Below, piece by piece: positions 1 to 5,798 of a stretch of DNA of 8,368 nt. Both the position numbers and the translations under genes were made by a program. Numbering within the stretch: position 1 is the first letter of the stretch; every line of letters starts with the position of its first letter. This DNA is from Chloroflexota bacterium. GTDB lineage: Bacteria > Chloroflexota > UBA6077 > CF-72. Below the pieces are notes generated by a model. The model worked only from the letters and a program-made list of their open reading frames with translations. It did no database searches and had not been told where the DNA came from. The DNA is taken from the NCBI GenBank assembly GCA_019247135.1, contig JAFAPL010000472.1:1-8368 (forward strand), read 5' to 3'.

Positions 1-533
1 GAGGTCGGTTCGTCGAGCAAGACCAGTTCGGGCTCATGCACGATTGCCTGGGCGATGCCGATGCGCTGCGTCATGCCCTTGGAGTAGGAGCGGATGCGAT
101 CGTCGCCGCGACCGGAAAGCCCCACCAGATCGAGCACCGCTGGGATCCGCTCCCGGTACTGCTCAGCGGTCATACCCGCCAGGCGGGCGTGGAACTCGAG
201 CAGCGCGTTGCCCGTGAGCCAATCATGGAAGCGAAAGTTCTCGGGCAGGTATCCGACCTGTCGCCGCGCCGCCGGGTCGCCTGCTGCCCGACCAAAGATG
301 CGCGCCGCACCCGCCGTTGGCGCGACCAGGCCCAGCAGAATCTTCACGGTCGTGGTCTTGCCAGCCCCGTTCGGCCCCAGGAAGCCGAACACCTCGCCGG
401 GCTGGACGGTGAGGTCCAGGCCGTGCAAGGCGACTTTGCGTCCGTACTCCTTGCGTAGCCCGACGGTCTCGACCGCCGGCGCGAGGTGCGCCGGCGCCGC
501 GACTTCAGCGGCTGGCGAGGCTGTCTGCGACAC
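1..533 (-). CDS. ABC transporter ATP-binding protein, ABC-2 exporter type (3' end beyond window)
   Basis: This gene encodes the ATPase subunit of an ABC exporter, which hydrolyses ATP on the cytoplasmic side to drive a membrane permease presumably encoded beyond the left edge. The 177 visible residues contain Walker A (GPNGAGKTTT, about residues 54-63), a Q-loop region reading VGYLPEN, where Glu takes the usual Gln place as is common in NatA/CcmA-like exporters, the signature YSKGMTQR, and Walker B LVLLDEPT exactly at the window edge. The H-loop is missing because the gene is cut. GTG at 533 is the first start codon after an in-frame TGA at 539-537, so the start is well constrained. About 20 residues rich in Ala and Pro precede the domain. 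The gene overlaps the end of the anti-sigma gene by 29 bases, indicating translational coupling in the sigma/anti-sigma operon. The substrate cannot be told from the ATPase. Confidence 0.93.
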   Translation of the reverse strand, partial: MSQTASPAAEVAAPAHLAPAVETVGLRKEYGRKVALHGLDLTVQPGEVFGFLGPNGAGKTTTVKILLGLVAPTAGAARIFGRAAGDPAARRQVGYLPENFRFHDWLTGNALLEFHARLAGMTAEQYRERIPAVLDLVGLSGRGDDRIRSYSKGMTQRIGIAQAIVHEPELVLLDEPT

Positions 534-1671
534 GCTTCAGGTCTGTCGCCTTCACCGAACCCGCCACGCCGTACAGATGGCCGTCTTGCTGCCAGATGGC
601 CGCGCTGCCAACGCCCGAGTTGTCGTTGAGCAACAGTCCCTGGCCGCCCTTGGGGAAGGTGGTCTGTTGCCAATTGACCTTGTCGACAGGCACCGGAATC
701 GGCAGCGTCTCGTTCCAGTTCTGGATTCGCTTGAGCTGCGCAACGGTCTGTGCAGGCAGACCCGGCAGGCTCAGCAAGAAGTCACGCATTTCTGAGAGGC
801 TAACGTTCCCCTGGACGCCCACTTCGATCTCGCTGGCCTGCCCGATCACCAGCGCATCATGTGACGATGAGTCGCCGTATTGCAGCATGGCGGCGGCGGG
901 GATCGAGACGACCAGGGTCGCTCCGTCGAATTTGTCAGGCAGGCTGACCTCCGGGTGGCCTGTCGACTGGAAGTACCTGGCGGCCTTGTCCTTGCTGAAG
1001 GTGAATCGCTCCTGCATGGCCTGTGTGACCGCGATGCGCGGGTTGGCATTCAAGCCCCGCGGCAGCGTGGCCGGATCCGGCGTCTTCAGCGTGAAGCCGA
1101 CCTGTTGCGAGGCTTGCTCCGGCGTGAGTGACTGCTGCGCCGCTGTCTTTTCGTTGGTGCGAACCTCACTCGGCGTCGCGCCCTGGACAACGCCCAGGTT
1201 GTTGAGCGTGTCGAACGTACGCATGATGTCTGCCTGCGACTGCGGTGTGATCTCGATCGCCGTGAGCTGCTGACTTCGGAACTGCGCCAGGAAACCAGCC
1301 GCGGCGGCACGGCCCTCGGGGGTCAGCGCGACGGCGAACGTGAACACGACGGCCGCCGCGATGCCACTCGCCGCAATCCTCCAGCCGCCCGACACACGCG
1401 GCAGATGGCGCCGCCGCTGATTGGCTACAGCTGCTGCGCGCTGCCATCCGAGACGTTCGCGCGCGACGGCCGCCTGGCTCGGAGCCGGCACAGCGGACGG
1501 CGCGAGCACGGCCACGGCCGAATGCGCCGCGGTCGCGGCGTCGCGTACATCGTCAACGGTGCGACGGCAATCCGGGCACGCGTGCAGGTGGTCCTGCAGA
1601 TCGTGATCGGTCTCGACTTCCTGGTCCAGCCAGGCACGCCAGACAGCGATGTCAGGACACGTGGTGTTCAT
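505..1671 (-). CDS. Transmembrane anti-sigma factor with zinc-binding ZAS motif and large extracytoplasmic sensor domain
   Basis: The predicted product (388 aa) is a membrane-anchored anti-sigma factor that would hold the ECF sigma encoded just upstream inactive until an envelope signal arrives. Seen: an N-terminal Hx3Cx2C zinc motif (H28, C32, C35) typical of ZAS/zf-HC2 anti-sigma domains, an Ala/Pro-rich linker (about 45-70), a single hydrophobic segment (about 97-116), then about 270 extracytoplasmic residues. The C-terminal part (about 340-385), with IWQQDGHLYGVAGS followed by a short helix, resembles the end of DUF4367-type sensor domains; this is from pattern memory. I chose ATG 1671 rather than in-frame starts up to 1806 because its A is shared with the stop of the sigma gene (TGATG overlap) and the zinc motif begins right after it. 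The longer reading would lie entirely over the sigma gene. What the outer domain senses is unknown. Confidence 0.88.
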   Translation of the reverse strand: MNTTCPDIAVWRAWLDQEVETDHDLQDHLHACPDCRRTVDDVRDAATAAHSAVAVLAPSAVPAPSQAAVARERLGWQRAAAVANQRRRHLPRVSGGWRIAASGIAAAVVFTFAVALTPEGRAAAAGFLAQFRSQQLTAIEITPQSQADIMRTFDTLNNLGVVQGATPSEVRTNEKTAAQQSLTPEQASQQVGFTLKTPDPATLPRGLNANPRIAVTQAMQERFTFSKDKAARYFQSTGHPEVSLPDKFDGATLVVSIPAAAMLQYGDSSSHDALVIGQASEIEVGVQGNVSLSEMRDFLLSLPGLPAQTVAQLKRIQNWNETLPIPVPVDKVNWQQTTFPKGGQGLLLNDNSGVGSAAIWQQDGHLYGVAGSVKATDLKRVADSLASR

Positions 1672-2261
1672 CAGTCTTGCCTCCGATACTTTGCGCGAAA
1701 CGCGTGCTCCGCGCGCGCCAGCAATACGCCAACCGACCCGACCGCGACCTCGAGCGTGGCGGCAATCTCCGCGTATGAATAACCCGAATGCCGTAACAGC
1801 AGACACTCTCGCTGTCGCTCAGGCAGCTCGGCCAGGGCCGCGCGCACGGCCGCCTGCTCTTCCTCGCGCAGAACCTCGGAATCGGCGTGCGGCACGCCGT
1901 CGTTCGACTGCTCGAGGCGACCTACCCGCTCGAGTCGAGCACGCGCGCGGCGCTCCGACCGCAGGCGATTGAACGCTGCGTTCAGGCCGACCCGGCGCAG
2001 CCAAGCGCCTACCTCGGCGTCGGGCCGCAACTGCAGCGACTCCTGGTCTGACAGCTTGAGAAACATCTCCTGCAGCGTGTCTTCGGTCGCCATCTGATCT
2101 CCCAGCACACGGAAGAGCAGGCCGTAAAGCTCGGGATAGAAGCGCTGGAAGAGAGAATCAAAGCGGCTGACGTAGGCGCCAGCGTGACTGGTGGCCACGG
2201 GCGCGTCGGCCAGCCTCAACACGTTCTGCTCGGGAATGTCAGCGTTGGAAGAGCCATTCAC
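1671..2261 (-). CDS. ECF-type RNA polymerase sigma factor (sigma-70 family)
   Basis: This 196-aa protein is an extracytoplasmic-function sigma factor that directs RNA polymerase to a small regulon. Region 2 is visible at about residues 34-100 (FQRFYPELYGLLFRVLGD, then ATEDTLQEMFLKL and the AWLRRVGLNAAFNRLR helix). Region 4 is at about 139-190, with LPERQRECLLLRHSGYSYAEIA and a helix-turn-helix ending VGSVGVLLARAEHAF. Length is normal for the class, and no extra C-terminal domain is present. The start is GTG at 2261, with no Shine-Dalgarno sequence upstream; about 30 poorly conserved residues precede region 2, so a later start is possible. The stop overlaps the anti-sigma ATG (TGATG). Gene order sigma, anti-sigma, ABC ATPase suggests autoregulation from the repeat-rich region upstream, which is inference. 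Confidence 0.92.
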   Translation of the reverse strand: MNGSSNADIPEQNVLRLADAPVATSHAGAYVSRFDSLFQRFYPELYGLLFRVLGDQMATEDTLQEMFLKLSDQESLQLRPDAEVGAWLRRVGLNAAFNRLRSERRARARLERVGRLEQSNDGVPHADSEVLREEEQAAVRAALAELPERQRECLLLRHSGYSYAEIAATLEVAVGSVGVLLARAEHAFRAKYRRQD

Positions 2262-2288
2262 GGACAGAACACCACCGCATCGAATTTT

Positions 2289-2322
2289 CTGACAACGATG
2301 TCAATGGACCAATACTTGTCAG
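2289..2322. repeat. Cluster of TGACA/TGTCA half-sites upstream of the sigma operon (candidate operator or ECF promoter)
   Basis: A perfect 7-base inverted repeat, CTGACAA at 2289-2295 and TTGTCAG at 2316-2322, is separated by 20 bases. A second TGTCA at 2299-2303 forms a tighter inverted pair with the first TGACA (TGACA, four bases, TGTCA). On the minus strand the same bases include TTGACA (2304-2299), a possible -35 element for the sigma gene, but no good -10 box stands 16-18 bases on. The site is 28-61 bases upstream of the sigma start. A role as binding site of a regulator or as autoregulated ECF promoter is inference. Confidence 0.4.
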
Positions 2323-2420
2323 AGATTGCCTACGCGGCTGCGGCATGCGGGCTGGCGCTCGGTCCTCCAGGAGCTTTGAGATTTGGCTCACGCTGGCCGG
2401 TGAACCGCGAAAGCCGCGCC

Positions 2421-2426
2421 TATACT
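2421..2426 (+). promoter_or_regulatory. -10 box of a probably leaderless moaDE promoter
   Basis: TATACT matches the -10 consensus at five of six positions and keeps the invariant TAnnnT. It ends seven bases before the moaD GTG at 2434, so transcription would begin at or within a base of the start codon. There is no Shine-Dalgarno sequence and no room for one in such a transcript. I see no convincing -35 element 16-18 bases upstream. Confidence 0.6.
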
Positions 2427-2433
2427 CACTGGC

Positions 2434-2697
2434 GTGACTGAGGCGGCGACACAGATCCGCGTGCACGTGCGCTTATTTGCGGCCTACCGCGAGGCGGCCG
2501 GCACTACGCGGCTCGATGCACCGTTGCCCGCGGGCGCCACCGTACAGGACCTCCTGGATTCGCTGGCTGACAGGATTCCGTCGTTGAAGACCGCACCTGG
2601 CCTGGTTGCCGTCAATCTCACCTACCGCGACAACAGCGCGGCGCTGAACGACGGAGACGAAGTCGCGCTGATCCCGCCCGTGAGCGGGGGCGCCTGA
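2434..2697 (+). CDS. moaD: Molybdopterin synthase small subunit MoaD (ThiS/MoaD family, C-terminal GGA)
   Basis: MoaD is the small sulfur-carrier subunit of molybdopterin synthase. MoeB-type enzymes adenylate its C-terminal glycine, which then becomes a thiocarboxylate and donates sulfur to precursor Z (cPMP) in the MoaE active site. The 87-aa product has the beta-grasp pattern (IRVHVRLFAAYREAAG at the start, a TVQDLLDSLADRIP helix, NDGDEVALIPPVSGG at the end) and normal length. The oddity is the terminus: G85 and G86 are followed by A87, whereas the family chemistry needs a free terminal glycine. The start is GTG 2434, just downstream of a TATACT box. moaE follows three bases after the stop, in the same frame. 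Function is secure from the adjacent moaE; how the tail is handled is unknown. Confidence 0.92.
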   Translation: MTEAATQIRVHVRLFAAYREAAGTTRLDAPLPAGATVQDLLDSLADRIPSLKTAPGLVAVNLTYRDNSAALNDGDEVALIPPVSGGA

Positions 2698-2700
2698 GGC

Positions 2701-3147
2701 GTGTTCAGAATCGTCGACGGCCCGATCGACGAGCTCCAATTGGAAGAAGCCGTCCGCACGGACTCCGACGGCGCCGTAATCGTGTTCCGCGGAGTCGCCC
2801 GCCGGTATTCGCGTGGCCGCGACGTCGTCCACCTGGAGTACGAGGCCTATCCCGAGATGGCCGAAAAGGTCATGGAGCAGATAGGTGACGAGATCAGGTC
2901 GAAGTGGCCGGTGAGTCGCGTCGCCATCGTGCATCGCACGGGCGTCCTGCAGATCGGCCAGGCGTCGGTCGCCATCGCCGTCGCGGCGCCGCATCGTGGC
3001 GAAGCATTCGCGGCCGCCGAGTACGCCATCGACCGACTCAAACAGGTCGTCCCGATCTGGAAGAAAGAAGTCTGGAGCGACGGCTCTCAGTGGATCGGCT
3101 GGGAGCACGAGTCGCACGCGGGTGAGCAAGCGAAGAGCGCGTCGTGA
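2701..3147 (+). CDS. moaE: Molybdopterin synthase catalytic subunit MoaE
   Basis: MoaE is the large subunit of molybdopterin synthase and carries the active site that converts cPMP to molybdopterin with sulfur from MoaD, in the cytoplasm. The 148-aa product shows the family's hallmarks: GAVIVFRGVAR (24-34), LEYEAYPEMAEKVM (45-58), VAIVHRTGVLQIGQASV (74-90), APHRGEAFAA (96-105) and LKQVVPIWKKE (113-123). K114 and K121 have the seven-residue spacing of the two catalytic lysines of E. coli MoaE (K119 and K126). The GTG start at 2701 gives the expected N-terminus MFRIVDGPID; GAGG is only one base upstream, so coupling to moaD translation is likely. Its end overlaps the next gene by four bases (GTGA), so all three genes are probably on one mRNA. 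Confidence 0.95.
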   Translation: MFRIVDGPIDELQLEEAVRTDSDGAVIVFRGVARRYSRGRDVVHLEYEAYPEMAEKVMEQIGDEIRSKWPVSRVAIVHRTGVLQIGQASVAIAVAAPHRGEAFAAAEYAIDRLKQVVPIWKKEVWSDGSQWIGWEHESHAGEQAKSAS

Positions 3148-3590
3148 CGGCCGAACGGACGCGGCCGTCGCTCATCTTCAACGCCACCGTGAATGCGTCG
3201 CCCGAAAGAGTCTTTGAGGCATTCTTCAGCACACCTGAGCGCTGGCTGTGCCGCCAACACGCGATCGAGGTGCGGGTTGGCGGGTCTTTGAAACTGTGCT
3301 GGCCGGACGGCTGTTACGAGGGGAGCTTCGTCCAGTGTGAGCCACCCACCCTCGCGCGCTTCAGCTGGCGCATCCAGGGCGAGCCGTCGATGCCCGAGAC
3401 CATGGTCGTCGTGCGCGCCGACGCGGCAGATTCCGGCGCGACGGCGCTCGAGCTCGAGCACTACGGGTTCGGCGTCGGTCCCGACTGGGACCCGCTGTAC
3501 GTTGGCGCGGCACGCGCCTGGGGTGCCTACCTGAAGAACTTGCGCGCCGTTCTCGAGGCGGGCGTCGACCTGCGCGAGCCCAACGAATAA
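3144..3590 (+). CDS. SRPBCC/AHSA1-type ligand-binding domain protein
   Basis: This is a 148-aa single-domain protein of the START/Bet v1-like (SRPBCC) superfamily, closest in pattern to the AHSA1 group: a hydrophobic-pocket fold with no fixed enzymatic activity. Seen: NATVNASPERVFEAFFSTPERW at the start (13-34), VRVGGSLKLCW (44-53), GSFVQCEPPTLARFSW (60-75), GATALELEHYGF (98-109) and a long C-terminal helix AWGAYLKNLRAVLEAG (125-140). The GTG start overlaps the moaE stop (GTGA), so it is translationally coupled to molybdopterin synthase. A link to molybdoenzymes, as with the CoxG SRPBCC protein of CO dehydrogenase clusters, is only a suggestion. The last 64 bases overlap the end of a convergent gene. 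The ligand is unknown. Confidence 0.85.
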   Translation: MTAERTRPSLIFNATVNASPERVFEAFFSTPERWLCRQHAIEVRVGGSLKLCWPDGCYEGSFVQCEPPTLARFSWRIQGEPSMPETMVVVRADAADSGATALELEHYGFGVGPDWDPLYVGAARAWGAYLKNLRAVLEAGVDLREPNE

Positions 3591-4321
3591 CCGATCAGCG
3601 CGCCGAGCGCTGCCGTCGGAGCGGCGCGCCCGAGCCACAGCGACACGTTGACTGAGGACGGATCCGCGTCTGCGTCGGGCAGAGTCTTGATGCGTTCGAA
3701 CGCAAGTAACCCCGCGGCGCGGTCATCCAGTGAAGCCTCGGGGCGGAGGAGCGGGAGCGCGGGATCGCCAACCCGCGCCGCGATGCGCAGGAGTCGCAGC
3801 ACAGGGCTATCGGCGAAGACGCGGCGTCGCCCGAACGCGCGCTCGATGAATGCGGTGCAGTCTTCGCCCATGAACGGCTGACCTTCGATCATATTCAAGC
3901 GCTGCGTGGTTTGCTCCACGACCTGATCAGTGACGCCGCGGAACGCCGGCCCGGGCAGCGTCACATCCCAGCCGCCGCGGTCGCGTTTCCGAAAATCCTC
4001 GATGGGCGTCCAATTCAGGCCGTTTCGGAAATCCATGTACCACGAGCCGACCAACTGCTCCACGACATACTCGCGGTTGTTGTCGATCTCCACGTGCAGA
4101 CCCGCGTGCATGGCGAGTGATGGTTCGCCCGGCTGGGGCAGGATGCCGCTGATTGCGCGGTCCAGGGTCTCGAATGGGCGAATGAACAGGCGGCCGATCG
4201 TGCTCGATCCGTCACTCTGAAAAATGACGCCTTTGAGAGCAGTCACGTTGCCCGGACGATGCGCGTTGCCCGGCTCGTACGGGTCCGCCGCTCGACGGCG
4301 CGCGAAGATGGCGGCGCTCAT
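3527..4321 (-). CDS. Uncharacterised protein, possible LRAT/NC-domain (permuted NlpC/P60-like) thiol hydrolase
   Basis: I do not recognise a named family with certainty. Read from ATG 4321 the protein has 264 residues. A candidate catalytic His lies in AMHAGLHVEI (H72, with H76 nearby), followed by REYVVEQLVG, and a Cys lies in GEDCTAFIERAFG (C155). The order His-then-Cys, about 80 residues apart, resembles LRAT/H-REV107 proteins ('H-box' and 'NCEHFV'), in which the papain-like fold is permuted. Near the C-terminus a Gly/Ala-rich hydrophobic stretch (APTAALGALIGYSLG, about 234-248) could be a membrane anchor, also as in that family. The start is uncertain: GTG 4246 is possible, and a further ATG at 4393 would overlap the MFS start. 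No clear ribosome site is seen. The 3' end overlaps the convergent SRPBCC gene by 64 bases. Reality of the gene is likely; the functional guess is weak. Confidence 0.65.
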   Translation of the reverse strand: MSAAIFARRRAADPYEPGNAHRPGNVTALKGVIFQSDGSSTIGRLFIRPFETLDRAISGILPQPGEPSLAMHAGLHVEIDNNREYVVEQLVGSWYMDFRNGLNWTPIEDFRKRDRGGWDVTLPGPAFRGVTDQVVEQTTQRLNMIEGQPFMGEDCTAFIERAFGRRRVFADSPVLRLLRIAARVGDPALPLLRPEASLDDRAAGLLAFERIKTLPDADADPSSVNVSLWLGRAAPTAALGALIGYSLGSRRSTPASRTARKFFR

Positions 4322-4348
4322 ACCTGGTAGGCAGGGTAGCGGGCGTAC

Positions 4349-4361
4349 GTGCAGTGTGCAC
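4349..4361. promoter_or_regulatory. Small palindrome between divergent genes (candidate operator)
   Basis: GTGCA and TGCAC form a perfect inverted repeat around a GTG centre. The site lies in the 61-base gap between the divergent LRAT-like and MFS genes, directly upstream of a possible -10 box (TAACAT at 4369-4374). Its position suits a repressor controlling the exporter, but no regulator gene is adjacent, and a 5-base arm can arise by chance. Confidence 0.3.
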
Positions 4362-4368
4362 AACCCCT

Positions 4369-4374
4369 TAACAT
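4369..4374 (+). promoter_or_regulatory. Possible -10 box of the MFS exporter gene
   Basis: TAACAT fits TAnnnT and ends eight bases before the GTG at 4383, almost the same spacing as the TATACT box before moaD, so this mRNA could also be leaderless. However, GGGG at 4377-4380 could act as a weak ribosome site if transcription starts further upstream. No -35 element is obvious. Confidence 0.35.
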
Positions 4375-4382
4375 CTGGGGTA

Positions 4383-5798
4383 GTGAGCGCCAAGCGTGTG
4401 CTGCTCGTGGTGGCGAGCGGCTATTTCCTGGCGAGCTGGGCCATGAACCCCGTCTCGTCGATTCTCCCGACGATCACCAGCAGCCTGGACGTGGACGTCA
4501 CGCGAGCCGGCTGGATCATGAACGCGTACTTCGTCCTGCTCGTCGGTTGGGTACTGATCGCCGGCCGCCTGGGAGACGCCTTTGGACACGGTCGGCTGTT
4601 CCAGGCCGGCTGCCTGTTCTTCGCCGCGGGGGCACTAGTAGCCGCGGTGCCGAGCGGATTCGCAGTGCTGATCGCCGGCAGAGCCGTCCAGGGGTTCGGG
4701 TCGGCGCTGCTCTTTGGAACGAGCCTGGCCCTGATCGCGAGTGTCTACAACGGACCCCGACTCGCCTGGGCCGTCGGAATCCTGACCGTCTCATCGGGTT
4801 TGAGCTCGCTGGTCGGTACCTGGGCAACGACAACAATGGTCCAATTCACCAGTTGGCACTGGACGTTCGTGGTCCCGGCCGTGATCGGCGTGACAGTGGC
4901 CGCGTTTGCCGGCGGGTTGCCCTCGCAACGGCGCAGCAACCTCGGAGACATCGATTGGATCGGCGGGTTCTTCCTCCTGGGCGGGCTGGTGTTCCTGCTG
5001 CTGGGCCTGAACCATCTGCATGAAGGCCCCGAGACCTTCGAAGCCGGCGCACCCTACCACCTCACGATGCACGCGATCGCGCTGGCTTTTCTGCTGCTGT
5101 TCCTGTGGCGCCAGCTGAATGTGAAGAAACCGCTGATCCGGTTGAATCTGCTGACCAATCCGAAGCTCAGCGCCGGAGTGGTCGCCAACGGCATCGCGCA
5201 CTCGAGCATGCTCGCCACGAGCCTGCTCATACCGTTCCTGATCGAACGCGGCGAAGGGTATTCACCTGCCCAGACGCAACAGCTCGTCCTGGTCCAGACA
5301 ACGTTTCTGATCGTCGGTTCGTTTGCGGGTGGTTGGATCTACTCGCGCCACAGCACGCCAGCGATCGGCGTCGCGTCCATTGCCGCGATTGCTGGGGGGC
5401 TCGCGTTGCTCGGCCGGATCGGCGCCGAGCTGCCGTTCGTGCAACTGTTCCCACTCGTCGCCCTGATCGGCGCTGGGCTCGGCCTGTTCACGGCGGTCAA
5501 CAACACGTCGGTCATGAGCGCCGTAACAGCCGACCACCGTGGTTTTGCCTCCGGCATGGTCGAAACGACCAGACAACTGGGGCACTCGCTGGGCGTCAGC
5601 ATCTCCAGTGGTGTGCTCCAGACAACGCTGGCCGCCGCGGCGATCCCGGAGCTCGGATATCGCGACGGATTTTCCGAGGCAGCCTCAACCATGGGCCTTG
5701 TGTCTGCGATCGGCGTGGTGATCGTGCTCTACCCGGTGCTCAGGCAGCGGTTATCTCTGCAACCAGCGCCGGGTCGGCATTACCGCCTGAAAGGATGA
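4383..5798 (+). CDS. MFS transporter, DHA2 (EmrB/QacA-like) drug exporter family
   Basis: This is a 471-aa polytopic inner-membrane protein that probably exports drugs or other small molecules by proton antiport. Seen: many hydrophobic segments from residue 5 to about 452, consistent with the 14-helix DHA2 layout; motif A GRLGDAFGHGR (61-71) in the first cytoplasmic loop; AVQGFGSALLFGTSLALIA (101-119) after it; DWIGGFFLLGGLVFLLLGL (191-209), typical of the DHA2 middle helices; and GFASGMVETTRQLGHSLGVS (387-406) near the end. I chose GTG 4383 because TM1 begins right after it. An upstream in-frame ATG at 4224 would add 53 residues of non-membrane character lying over the divergent gene. The last 59 bases overlap the convergent PLP-enzyme gene. 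The substrate is unknown. Confidence 0.92.
   Translation: MSAKRVLLVVASGYFLASWAMNPVSSILPTITSSLDVDVTRAGWIMNAYFVLLVGWVLIAGRLGDAFGHGRLFQAGCLFFAAGALVAAVPSGFAVLIAGRAVQGFGSALLFGTSLALIASVYNGPRLAWAVGILTVSSGLSSLVGTWATTTMVQFTSWHWTFVVPAVIGVTVAAFAGGLPSQRRSNLGDIDWIGGFFLLGGLVFLLLGLNHLHEGPETFEAGAPYHLTMHAIALAFLLLFLWRQLNVKKPLIRLNLLTNPKLSAGVVANGIAHSSMLATSLLIPFLIERGEGYSPAQTQQLVLVQTTFLIVGSFAGGWIYSRHSTPAIGVASIAAIAGGLALLGRIGAELPFVQLFPLVALIGAGLGLFTAVNNTSVMSAVTADHRGFASGMVETTRQLGHSLGVSISSGVLQTTLAAAAIPELGYRDGFSEAASTMGLVSAIGVVIVLYPVLRQRLSLQPAPGRHYRLKG

Noticed and set aside
596..1273. 225-residue plus-strand frame opposite the anti-sigma gene
   Set aside because: It mirrors the anti-sigma codons, has no recognisable domain and has no promoter or ribosome site of its own.
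1672..1806. 45-residue N-terminal extension of the anti-sigma factor
   Set aside because: It lies entirely over the sigma gene, and the TGATG junction gives a better start right before the zinc motif.
2473..3129. 218-residue open frame on the minus strand across moaD and moaE
   Set aside because: It is fully antisense to two firmly identified genes, and its translation has no family features; long antisense frames are expected in GC-rich DNA.
4224..4382. 53-residue N-terminal extension of the MFS exporter
   Set aside because: It is polar, non-membrane sequence over the divergent gene; TM1 begins directly after GTG 4383.
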